Below, in pieces: positions 19,108 to 27,565 of a DNA stretch of 35,048 bases. The translations under genes were made by a program, and so were the position numbers. The notes beneath the pieces are model-generated. The model ran no database searches and was not told the origin of the DNA. It worked only from the letters and a program-made list of their open reading frames with translations. Source of the stretch: Candidatus Saccharimonadota bacterium (GTDB taxonomy: Bacteria; Patescibacteriota; Saccharimonadia; Saccharimonadales; Saccharimonadaceae); the NCBI GenBank assembly GCA_009781895.1, contig WQUV01000006.1:1-35048 (forward strand), given 5' to 3'. Positions within the stretch are counted from its first letter, which is position 1. Each line of letters opens with the position of its first letter.

Positions 19108-19557
19108 ATGAATAAACTGATGATTGCTACGGGTGTAGTCTTGTTGGGGTTGGTAGTGTTTATTGGCTGGAATATAGCGACTCGCGAACCAGTTGAGGTG
19201 GTGGTGCGACCAGAAGCGACGATGATCTCGGCAGTGATGGGTAAGGCGATGATGGAGGATGGTGAGCCGTTTGTTTTGCTGGACGTGCGGACAGAGGAGG
19301 AGTTTGACTGGGCACGGATACCTGGGGCGATTTTAATACCCTATGATGAGTTGCGCGAGCGAGCATTAAGCGAGCTGCCAGATAAGGGTGCACGTATTAT
19401 ATTGTACTGTCAAACAGGGAGACGGACTAGAATAGCGTCAGAGGTGCTACTGGAACTTGGATATGATCATATATATGATATGGGTGGGATTTTAGGTTGG
19501 ACGTTCGAGATTGAAGGCGACTATAACTATAGTGGTGTGCCGGATGATGAAGAATAA
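19108..19557 (+). CDS. Membrane-anchored rhodanese-like sulfurtransferase
   Basis: An N-terminal membrane segment (LMIATGVVLLGLVVFIGWNIA) is followed by a single rhodanese domain: LLDVRTEEEFDWARIPGAILIPYDEL, then the active-site loop LYCQTGRRTRIA with Cys101, and the closing YDMGGILGWTFE. The catalytic Cys loop is intact, so persulfide transfer is plausible. The domain should lie outside the membrane, as for the thioredoxin-like protein at 7638-8423. It is a lone gene between the divergent rplA and the rRNA operon. Confidence 0.8.
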   Translation: MNKLMIATGVVLLGLVVFIGWNIATREPVEVVVRPEATMISAVMGKAMMEDGEPFVLLDVRTEEEFDWARIPGAILIPYDELRERALSELPDKGARIILYCQTGRRTRIASEVLLELGYDHIYDMGGILGWTFEIEGDYNYSGVPDDEE

Positions 19558-19580
19558 TTAAAGAATCTTACGAAAATCCC

Positions 19581-19609
19581 TTGTATTAGGCGGCTAGGTG
19601 TGTTATACT
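19581..19609 (+). promoter_or_regulatory. 23S-5S rRNA operon promoter
   Basis: TTGTAT (19581-19586), a 17-base spacer ending TGT, then TATACT (19604-19609): -35 plus extended -10. The roughly 190-nt leader to the 23S gene contains no 16S or tRNA sequence that I recognise; it holds the 5' strand of the 23S processing stem. Confidence 0.75.
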
Positions 19610-19741
19610 CACCAATAGATACCCAAGTTTAGGGAGATTAAACCGCTGGGTCTTATGAGTTCGCGATATTCACGCGATGGCAGTATTTAAATTCGTATCG
19701 GTGTCTGCTTCGCGACTCAATTTTACGAAATTTTACAATTT

Positions 19742-19756
19742 AGAGTAGAAATTAAG
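19742..19756 (+). other. 5' strand of pre-23S processing stem
   Basis: The 15 bases AGAGTAGAAATTAAG are perfectly complementary to CTTAATTTCTACTCT at 23659-23673, on the other side of the 23S gene. Such flanking stems are RNase III substrates that release 23S rRNA. The match confirms the operon limits and shows that the precursor is made as one unit. Confidence 0.8.
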
Positions 19757-20163
19757 ACGGAGGCTTTTAGTTGATTATCAATTATTGGCCACGTCAATGC
19801 ATATGAAAAGATACAAAAGCGCATTAATAGTGGATGCCTTGATATGTAATACCGATGAAGGACGTAGCAGTCTGCGATAAGCTTTGGGGAGCCGACAACG
19901 GGCTTTGATCCAGAGATTTCCGAATGGGGAAACCTAGCTAGAGTCAAGTCTAGTTATCCAGCTCTGAACACATAGGAGTTGTGAATGGGAACCAGCCGAA
20001 CTGAATCATCTTAGTAGGTTGAGGAAAAGAGAATAAACAATAATTCTCGGAGTAGTGGCGAGCGAAACGGGAGGAACCTAAACTTTTTAAGTTCTTTTAT
20101 AGCAATATAAGAGTACGGCTTTACGGCCAATGCTTGAAAGGGGTTGCGAAATAACATAATTTT

Positions 20164-20198
20164 TATGTTAAGCTTACAATTTTTGCAAGTTTAGCATA
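20164..20198 (+). other. Extra hairpin in 23S domain I (helix 16-18 region)
   Basis: TATGTTAAGCTT (20164-20175) pairs with AAGTTTAGCATA (20187-20198) through 12 bp including two G-U pairs. The region from GGCGAGCG to the conserved GGACGGGGCACG is about 100 nt longer than in E. coli 23S as I recall it. It looks like a local length variant that keeps the helix closed. Confidence 0.55.
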
Positions 20199-21637
20199 AA
20201 AACCAACAGCGTAAACTGAGTGGATAGGGTGCATAGTTGTTAGTTGAAGTACTTGGAATGGTACGTAAAATAGCGTGAAAGCCGCGTAAACGAAAACAAC
20301 TTTTGCAATTATATATGTCATTTCAAGTAGGACGGGGCACGAGAAACCCTGTTTGAATCCGGCAGGACCACCTGCCAAGGTTAAATATATTACATGATCG
20401 ATAGCGAACAAGTACAGCGATGGAAAGGTGAAAAGAACCCCGGGAGGGGAGTGAAATAGACCCTGAAACTTAATGCGTACAACGTGTCGGAGCCTCCTTG
20501 TGGGGTGACGGCGTGCTTTTTGTAGAACGATCCAGCGAGTTAATTTTGTCGGCAAGGCTAAGTCAGTTGACGGAGCCATAGTGAAAGCGAGCCTGAATAG
20601 GGCGTCAAGTCGGCAGGATTAGACCCGAAACCGGGTGACCTAACCATGGGCAGGTTGAAGCTACCGTAACAGGTAGTGGAGGACCGAACGGTAGTACGTA
20701 GCAAAGTGCCCCGATGACCTGTGGTTAGCGGTGAAATGCCAATCGAACTCGGAGATAGCTGGTTCTCCTCGAAATAGCTTTAGGGCTAGCGTCGTGTAGT
20801 AGCAGATGGAGGTAGAGCTCTATAAGGAACTGGGGGGAGCAATCCTACCCACTCCTAATAAACTACGAATACCATCTGTGTAATCACGGCAGTCAGTACA
20901 GCGGGGCTAAGCTCGCTGCACAAAACGGAAACAGCCGAGACCATCGTCTAAGGTCCCTAAATCAATACTAAGTGGGAAACAAAGTGAAATTTCTTAAACA
21001 GTTAGGATGTTGGCTTAGAAGCAGCCATTCATTTAAAGAGTGCGTAACAGCTCACTAATCAAGAGATTTTGCGTGGAAAATGTAACGGGGCTAAGTATTG
21101 TACCGAAGACATGGGTGTCATATTTATTTATGGCGCGGTAGAGGAGCGTTGATATTGCGGTGAAGTCAGATTGGAAAGTCTGGTGGAGCGGTATCAAGTG
21201 AGAATGCTGGAATCAGTAACCATAAGAGGGGCGAGAATCCCCTCGGGCGTAAGAGCAAGGTTTCCACGGGCCACAGTAATTGGCCCTGGGTTAGTCGGGC
21301 CTAAGGCGAGGCGTAGCAGCGTAGCCGATGGACATCAGGTTAATATTCCTGAACCGATTATAGTTTGTTAAATTTGCGCAAGAAAGAACTTAAAGCGGAT
21401 TATTGGTATATATCCGTTCAACCGAGTGAAGGCTCGGGAGTAAAAGTTACAGAAATGTGGCGATTTTAGGGAATATCTTGACTAGAAAAGAATTTTAACG
21501 CGTGACTATAGTTGACCGTACCGCAAACCAACACAGGTGCTCGGGTCGAGTAGACTAAGCCCTACGAGAGAACCTTCGCTAAGGAACTCGGCAAATCAGC
21601 GACCGTAACTTCGGAATAAGGTCTGCCCCATCACTAA

Positions 21638-22453
21638 GGTGAGGAAAGATTTGCCACTAAGAGAAACTCTAGTAGAAGAAATTGAGTGTATAATAGGTTA
21701 TTCGTTAGTTAGAAAGCAAAGATAGAGAATTTGTATCATATATGCGATCGTATTTTACTGTGCTATAGTGTTAGACAGGAACAAAACAAGAGTGATTCCG
21801 TGTGTCAGCTAAAAAGCAGGAGCGGAAGAGGCCAAACCATTGCCAGGGCTAAGGTAGAAGCGCTGCATCATTAGCCGTAGCGCACCGATTGCCGGCAGAT
21901 GGGGTAGCGGACGCCAAAAAGCGAGCTTGCGATGTCAACCTAAGAGATATTTTATGCCTATACCGTAGGCCAAAATGTCTGCCGTAGAGGGTACTTAATT
22001 AAGCCCCGTGGGGGAAGCAGAGCAGCCGCAGGCGAATCCAGAGTAGTGTCTGAGTGAAGACACGAAGCCGGGTGTAGCTGCACCCAAGCCTAAACCTCAT
22101 AACACTACCACACGCAAATAAAGCTTGAACAGCGAGATTAAGTAGTTAACGCTACGAAGTCTAAGTGATTGAATTCACTGGTTTTAGTTGTCAATCAGCT
22201 TGTGTGAGGCGCAGTAATGTCGAAGTTGCCGTCAAGGCAACGTACCTTTGAGCCGGAGGGGGTCGTGCAACCAGTACGAACTCCCCTCCATTTTCAAGAC
22301 TAGCTCAGTAAAATACGATCGCCCAATTCTTTGTTTTCGCTTTCTAGCTAACATGAGTATCTTTTTATGCATCGATTTCTTCGGTAGAGCCAATTATGTT
22401 GACGGCTCTACAACGAGATATTTAACTGATTCTTAGTGGCAAACTTCATCATT
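21638..22453 (+). other. ~816-nt insertion in 23S helix 63
   Basis: The helix 63 strands 21626-21637 and 22454-22465 pair perfectly over 12 bp, and everything between them is additional. Moving inward, 21650-21662 pairs perfectly with 22431-22443 (13 bp) and 21744-21760 with 22306-22322 (17 bp). The core between (21761-22305) is GC-richer and holds hairpins at 21860-21883, 22046-22063, 22070-22085, 22225-22241 and 22255-22289; another is at 22384-22411. There is no credible protein in it. I could not recognise group I or group II intron core motifs. It may be a retained expansion segment, an excised intervening sequence, or an unclassified intron. Confidence 0.8.
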
Positions 22454-23747
22454 TTAGTGATGGGGCCGCAGCTAAAGAATCCCACGGAACTGTTTAGCAA
22501 AAACACAGGTCTCTGCTAAAGCGAAAGCTGATGTATAGGGGCTGACTCCTGCCCGGTGCCGGAAGGTTAAGGGGAGAACTTCACGGTTCGAACTGAAGCC
22601 CCGGTGAACGGCGGCGATAACTATGATCGTCCTAAGGTAGCGAAATTCCTTGTCTGGTAAGTTCAGACCTGCACGAATGGAGTAATCATGTGGGAACTGT
22701 CTCGGCGAAGGCCTCGGTGAACGTGCATTGGCGGTAAAGATGCCGTCTGATCATGCCAGGACGAGAAGACCCCATGGAGCTTTACTACAACTTTGCATTG
22801 TTATTAGGAATATTTTGTGTAGAATAGGTGGAAGTCTATGAAGTAGATACGCTAGTATTTATGGAGACGAAAGATGAAATACCACCCTGAATGTTTTTGA
22901 TAACTTTACTCTCAGCCGTTACCCGGCGAGAGGACCGTGCATGGCGGGTAGTTTAACTGGGGCGGTTGCCTCCTAAAAAGTAGCGGAGGCGTTCAAGGTT
23001 TACCTAACTACGGATGGAAATCGTAGTGATAGTGTATGCGCATAAGGTAGATTGACTGTGAGGGCCACAACCCAATCAGACACGAAAGTGGGAGCAAGTG
23101 ACCCGCTGTATTAGAACTTCGGTTCTTATTTACGTGGGAAAGACAGCGCACACGGATAAAAGTTACCCTGGGGATAACAGGCTGATCGCGCCCAATAGTT
23201 CACATAGACGGCGCGGTTTGGCACCTCGATGTCGACTCGTCACATCCTGGAGGGGGAGCACCTTCCAAGGGTCCGGCTGTTCGCCGGTTAAAGTGGTACG
23301 TGAGTTGGGTTCAGAACGTCGTGAGACAGTTCGGTTTATATCCGGCATGATCGTTAGGAAATTTGAGAAAATCTGTCACTAGTACGAGAGGACCGTGATG
23401 GACGAACCTCTGGTGTATCGGCTGTCGCCACCTGCGGCAGTGCCGAGTAGCTATGTTCGGTTGAGATAAGCGCTGAAAGCATATTAAGCGCGAAGCCATA
23501 TTCAAGATTAGATTTCCCTAGGAGAGCCCAGAGAGAATATCTGGTTGATAGGCGCAAGGTGTAAGTGTAGCAATACATTCAGCCGAAGCGTACTAATATA
23601 ACTCCATTGTCTTTTCATTGTATTGTCGTGGTCGATAATAGGTAATTGACTCCTTCGGCTTAATTTCTACTCTTATAGCATCTATAATTGATGCCAAGAA
23701 GAGATGACAAGCTTTATTGAGCTTGGTCGTTTGGCTGGTCGCCTCTT

Positions 23748-23854
23748 CTCGGTGTCAATGGCGCTGGGGCAACACCTGTTCTCATTCCGAACACAGCAGT
23801 TAAGCCCAGTTGCGGCGATTATACTGGATAACGGGAAAGTAGCAAGATGCCGAA
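23748..23854 (+). rRNA. rrf: 5S ribosomal RNA
   Basis: Conserved 5S blocks are present: CAACACCTGTTCTCATTCCGAACACAGCAGTTAAGCCC split across the middle, and ACGGGAAAGTAGC. The terminal helix is TCGGTGTC (from 23749) with GATGCCGA (to 23853). The roughly 130-nt spacer after 23S holds only hairpins (for example GCATC/GATGC and CAAGCT/AGCTTG) and no tRNA. Confidence 0.93.
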
Positions 23855-23865
23855 TTATGCGAGAC

Positions 23866-23888
23866 TCCACCTGAAAAGGTGGATTTTT
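23866..23888 (+). terminator. rRNA operon terminator
   Basis: A stem TCCACCT/AGGTGGA with a GAAA loop, followed by TTTTT: a classic intrinsic terminator 12 nt after 5S. Confidence 0.9.
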
Positions 23889-24006
23889 GCATGCAAACTC
23901 AGCGAACAAAGTTCACGGAACTTAAGTTCAGCCTGAAGAATGGTAGCCCTAGAGTTTGCAGTCAACATTCTATTGGGGGCTTTTACCGAATACTACGTAA
24001 TACATC

Positions 24007-24035
24007 TTGTAATTTGCAATCCTATATGATAATAT
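24007..24035 (+). promoter_or_regulatory. rpoBC promoter
   Basis: TTGTAA (24007-24012), a 17-base spacer ending TGA, then TAATAT (24030-24035). The leader to rpoB is about 115 nt. The region from the rRNA terminator to here (23889-24006) shows no gene I can support; a 67-codon frame there is not convincing. Confidence 0.65.
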
Positions 24036-24156
24036 GGTATGAAGAGGAGAGTTGCGGTCTACGAGCCGACTTTTTGCGCTAGAGGCGAAGTGCAAGAGGT
24101 TAGTGGGCGGCGGGAATCTCTAATACGCTTATCAACAAGAGAGAAGAGGGAGAGAG

Positions 24157-27100
24157 ATGGCGAAAGTAAAAAACGCAACATCAGCGCGCGAATGGCTAAG
24201 TAAGCGTAAAGAGATTCTGGAGATCCCAGACCTAATTGAGCATCATACGCGTTCTTGGTCTGACTTTATCACAACTGGACTCAGCGAGCTAATCGCCGAG
24301 ACTGGTACAATCGAAGATTATTCTGGTCAAAAGATGACTATACGCCTCAAAGACTTCTACTTTAAAGAGCCTCGTCACACTGACGGCTTCGCGCTTGTGA
24401 ACGAGCTTACATATGTCGCCCCGCTCCACGTTAATGTAGAGCTTACTAACAAGGTGACAGGCGAGGTCAAAGAGCAAGACATCTTTTTTGGGGACTATCC
24501 ATGGATGACAGACCGCGCTTCGTTTATCATCAATGGCACAGAGAGGGTGATTGTCTCTCAGCTAGTACGGTCTAGCGGTGTACTCTTCACCGAGATTGAC
24601 ACTACGACCGCTGGACGACGCCTGTACGGCGCTAAGATCGTGCCAAATCGAGGCGCATGGCTAGAGTTTGAGACTTCAGCGAATGGCGCAATCTATGTGC
24701 GTATCGATCGCAAGAAGCGAATTGCGGCAACTACGTTACTTCGCGCTATTGGCTTTGAGACTGCTGACAAGATCCGCGAAGCCTTCAGCGATGTAGATAA
24801 CGGTGAGCAGAGCTACATTGCGGCAACTCTTGATAAAGACGCTTCCACAAGCGCACGCGAAGCTTACATGGCGCTCTTTAAGAATATCCGCCCGGGTGAC
24901 CATGCAACCCCAGAGAACGCAAAATCTCTAATTGATAATATCTTCTTTGATGCGCGACGCTACGACTTGTCGCGGGTTGGCCGTTATAAGCTAAATAGAC
25001 GCCTTGGTCTAACCGTACCGAACGACAAGGAGCACCGCATCTTGTCTCCAGACGAGATTGTGGCTATCTTGCGTGAGATTATCCGCCTAAACAATACTCA
25101 GGCGCCAGCTGACGATGTAGACTCACTAGCTAACCGCCGTGTCCGCCTAGTAGGCGAGCTTCTAGAGCGATCGTTCCGTATCGGCCTAATGCGACTGCAC
25201 CGCAATGCTCTGGACCGAATGAGTATCATCAACCCAGAAGAAGCTACTCCAAGCAATATCCTAAATCCACGGCCGGTGATTGCAGCGGTACGTGAGTTCT
25301 TTACATCCAGCCAGCTGTCCCAGATGATGGACGAGACTAATCCTTATGCGGCACTCGCCCACAAGCGACGCTTATCGACAATGGGTCCTGGTGGTCTAAC
25401 TAGGGAGCGTGCAGGTCTTGAGGTCCGAGATCTTCACCCGTCTCACTATGGTCGAATTTGTTTGATCGAGACACCAGAAGGTGGTTCGGTGGGGCTAGTT
25501 CTTTATCTTGCGATGTTCGCGCGCATCAATGAGTACGGCTTTATTGAGGAGCCGTACCGTCGTGTTGTGAATGGTAAGATTACTGACGAAATTGTTTATA
25601 TGGATGCAGAAGAAGAGTTTAATGAAGTAATTGCTGACGCCAAATCGCCAGTTGATCAAGATGGTCGCTTTACAGAAGAGCGCATCGGCGCGCGACGCTT
25701 TGCAAAAACTGAACTTTTCGGCGCAGAGGAGATCACTCTAGTTGATGCTTCAAATGCACAGATCCTCGGTTCATCTGCGGCGATGATCCCATTTGTAGAG
25801 CGAAACCGTATTGACCGCGCTCTAACAGGTTCATCGATGCAGAAGCAGGCCGTGCCACTACTCAGGCCATCAACACCGTCAGTAGGTACAGGTGTCGAAA
25901 AAGCAATTGCTAGGGCGACTGGTAGCCAGGTGATCGTGACCGAAGATGGTGAAGTAACCAAAGCGGATGGCAATATGGTTGAGGTGAAGAGCGGCAAGAA
26001 CACTAAGCAATACCCAATCACTCACTTCCGTAAGTCAAACGATGACCGCGCGATTAACCAGAAAGTTGTTGTAAGCCGTGGACAGATAGTTAAGGTTGGG
26101 GACGTGTTGGCAGAAGGTGCAAGTACTGCTGATGGCGAGGTTGCGCTTGGAGCTAACTTACTCGTGGCGTTTATGCCATGGAACGGCTACAACATGGACG
26201 ATGCGGTGATTGTGAGTCGCCGACTGGTCGAAGATGACACATTAACAAGTATTAATATTAAAGACGTAGAAGTTGAAATCCGCAACACCAAGCTCGGTCC
26301 AGAGATTATGACTCGCGACATTCCAAACGCTTCTGAGCATGCTCTGCGACACCTTGACGAGAGCGGTGTGGTGCGTATTGGTGCTGAGGTGGAAGAAGGC
26401 GACGTGCTGGTCGGTCGAATCACGCCAAAGGGCGAACAAGACCTATCCAGCGAAGAGCGACTCCTTCGTGCTATCTTTGGCGAGAAGGCAAAGGACGTAA
26501 AAGATACATCAGAGCGCTTTAAACAGAACACTAACGCGAAGGTTATTGACGTAAAAATCTTTACAACTGAGACCGGCCACGAGATGAAGTCAGACGTGAT
26601 TACTAAAGTAAAGATCTACATCGCTGAGATGCGTAAGATTGGCGTCGGCGACAAGATGGCAGGTCGACACGGTAACAAGGGCGTGGTTTCACGCGTCTTG
26701 CCAGTCGAAGATATGCCATACATGGAAGACGGAACACCGGTAGATATCTTGCTATCACCGATGGGTGTACCGAGCCGTATGAATCTCGGACAGATCTTTG
26801 AGGTGCACCTAGGGCTACTTGCTAAGGCGCTAGGCGCTAAGTTTGCAGTACCTTCGTACGACAATATCTCTGATAGCGACCTCTCAGACAGGCTAGAAGA
26901 GGCGAAGTTGCCGCGCGACGGTCGGATCCAGCTATTTGATGGCCTGACTGGTGAAGCGTTTGTCGAGCCAGTAACGGTCGGCCTAATGCATATGATTAAG
27001 CTACACCACATGGTTGATGACAAGATGCACGCACGATCAATCGGGCCATACACAATGGTAACCCAGCAGCCACTCGGCGGCAAGGCACAGAATGGTGGCC

Positions 27101-27564
27101 AGCGCTTTGGTGAGATGGAGGTGTGGGCACTTGAGGCTTATGGTGCAGCTGCGACACTCCAAGAAATGCTAACCATCAAGTCTGATGACGTGATTGGTCG
27201 AGCACAGGCTTATGAGGCGATTGTTAAGGGCGAACCAATCGCAAGCGCGAAGCTTCCCGAGGGCTTTAACGTTCTCGTGAAGGAACTTCAGGCGCTTGGG
27301 CTTAAAGTTGACCTACTCAGTCGTGGTGCGGTTCGGACCAAAGAGGATCTTAGTCGCGAACGAGCCGAGCAGGCGCGCGCAGAACGAGTAGCAGCTAACG
27401 CTGAAATTGCGGCTGAGGTTGAAGTGGCGACAATAGTAGAAGACATGCCACCAGATATAACAACAGATGAATTAGAAGATATGGGCGAAGAGCTAGAAGT
27501 CCGAGACATTGACGAGCTAGAGGAGCCAATGATCACAACAGAAGATGAAAGCGAGGAGGCGTAA
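24157..27564 (+). CDS. rpoB: RNA polymerase beta subunit
   Basis: The complete beta subunit, 1135 residues. Seen are FIINGTERVIVSQLVRSSGV, the rifampicin-region TSSQLSQMMDETNPYAALAH followed by KRRLSTMGPGGLTRERAG, and the C-terminal KMHARSIGPYTMVTQQPLGG and GGQRFGEMEVWALEAYGAA. Several normally near-invariant spots differ: ETPEGGSVGLV replaces ETPEGPNIGLI (about residue 438), and YNMDDA replaces the active-site YNFEDS. The C-terminus is a Glu/Asp-rich tail of about 50 residues. A purine-rich ribosome site (GAGGGAGAGAG) precedes the ATG. rpoC follows after one base. Confidence 0.98.
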   Translation: MAKVKNATSAREWLSKRKEILEIPDLIEHHTRSWSDFITTGLSELIAETGTIEDYSGQKMTIRLKDFYFKEPRHTDGFALVNELTYVAPLHVNVELTNKVTGEVKEQDIFFGDYPWMTDRASFIINGTERVIVSQLVRSSGVLFTEIDTTTAGRRLYGAKIVPNRGAWLEFETSANGAIYVRIDRKKRIAATTLLRAIGFETADKIREAFSDVDNGEQSYIAATLDKDASTSAREAYMALFKNIRPGDHATPENAKSLIDNIFFDARRYDLSRVGRYKLNRRLGLTVPNDKEHRILSPDEIVAILREIIRLNNTQAPADDVDSLANRRVRLVGELLERSFRIGLMRLHRNALDRMSIINPEEATPSNILNPRPVIAAVREFFTSSQLSQMMDETNPYAALAHKRRLSTMGPGGLTRERAGLEVRDLHPSHYGRICLIETPEGGSVGLVLYLAMFARINEYGFIEEPYRRVVNGKITDEIVYMDAEEEFNEVIADAKSPVDQDGRFTEERIGARRFAKTELFGAEEITLVDASNAQILGSSAAMIPFVERNRIDRALTGSSMQKQAVPLLRPSTPSVGTGVEKAIARATGSQVIVTEDGEVTKADGNMVEVKSGKNTKQYPITHFRKSNDDRAINQKVVVSRGQIVKVGDVLAEGASTADGEVALGANLLVAFMPWNGYNMDDAVIVSRRLVEDDTLTSINIKDVEVEIRNTKLGPEIMTRDIPNASEHALRHLDESGVVRIGAEVEEGDVLVGRITPKGEQDLSSEERLLRAIFGEKAKDVKDTSERFKQNTNAKVIDVKIFTTETGHEMKSDVITKVKIYIAEMRKIGVGDKMAGRHGNKGVVSRVLPVEDMPYMEDGTPVDILLSPMGVPSRMNLGQIFEVHLGLLAKALGAKFAVPSYDNISDSDLSDRLEEAKLPRDGRIQLFDGLTGEAFVEPVTVGLMHMIKLHHMVDDKMHARSIGPYTMVTQQPLGGKAQNGGQRFGEMEVWALEAYGAAATLQEMLTIKSDDVIGRAQAYEAIVKGEPIASAKLPEGFNVLVKELQALGLKVDLLSRGAVRTKEDLSRERAEQARAERVAANAEIAAEVEVATIVEDMPPDITTDELEDMGEELEVRDIDELEEPMITTEDESEEA

Positions 27565-27565
27565 T

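Larger units (their letters stand above)
19803..23618 (+). rRNA. rrl: 23S ribosomal RNA with large helix 63 insertion
   Basis: The gene is recognised from end to end by conserved blocks: GTGGATGCC near the 5' end, GTGGCTTAGAAGCAGCC-type GTPase centre (about 21010), CTAAGGTAGCGAAATTCCTTG (about 22632), the peptidyl transferase segments around 23165-23330, and the sarcin-ricin loop AGTACGAGAGGACCG (about 23380). Helix 1 is seen as ATGAAAAGA (19803-19811) pairing with TCTTTTCAT (23610-23618), which sets the ends. The gene is about 3.8 kb rather than about 2.9 kb, mainly because of the insertion at 21638-22453, with a smaller extension near 20164-20198. There is no 16S gene directly upstream. Confidence 0.97.

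Noticed and set aside
20163-20579. 138-codon minus-strand frame and other frames within 23S
   Set aside because: They lie on conserved rRNA sequence and look like chance frames.
21761-22305. Group I or group II intron identity for the helix 63 core
   Set aside because: No convincing P7/S-box pair and no domain V with matching strands; a GTGTG near 21801 and GAGCCG near 22250 are insufficient.
22248-22436. Homing endonuclease gene inside the rRNA insertion
   Set aside because: The only plus frame is 62 codons, with no LAGLIDADG, HNH or GIY-YIG motif.
23879-24082. 67-codon open frame between 5S and rpoB
   Set aside because: No family resemblance, no ribosome site, starts in the rRNA terminator and overlaps the rpoB promoter.
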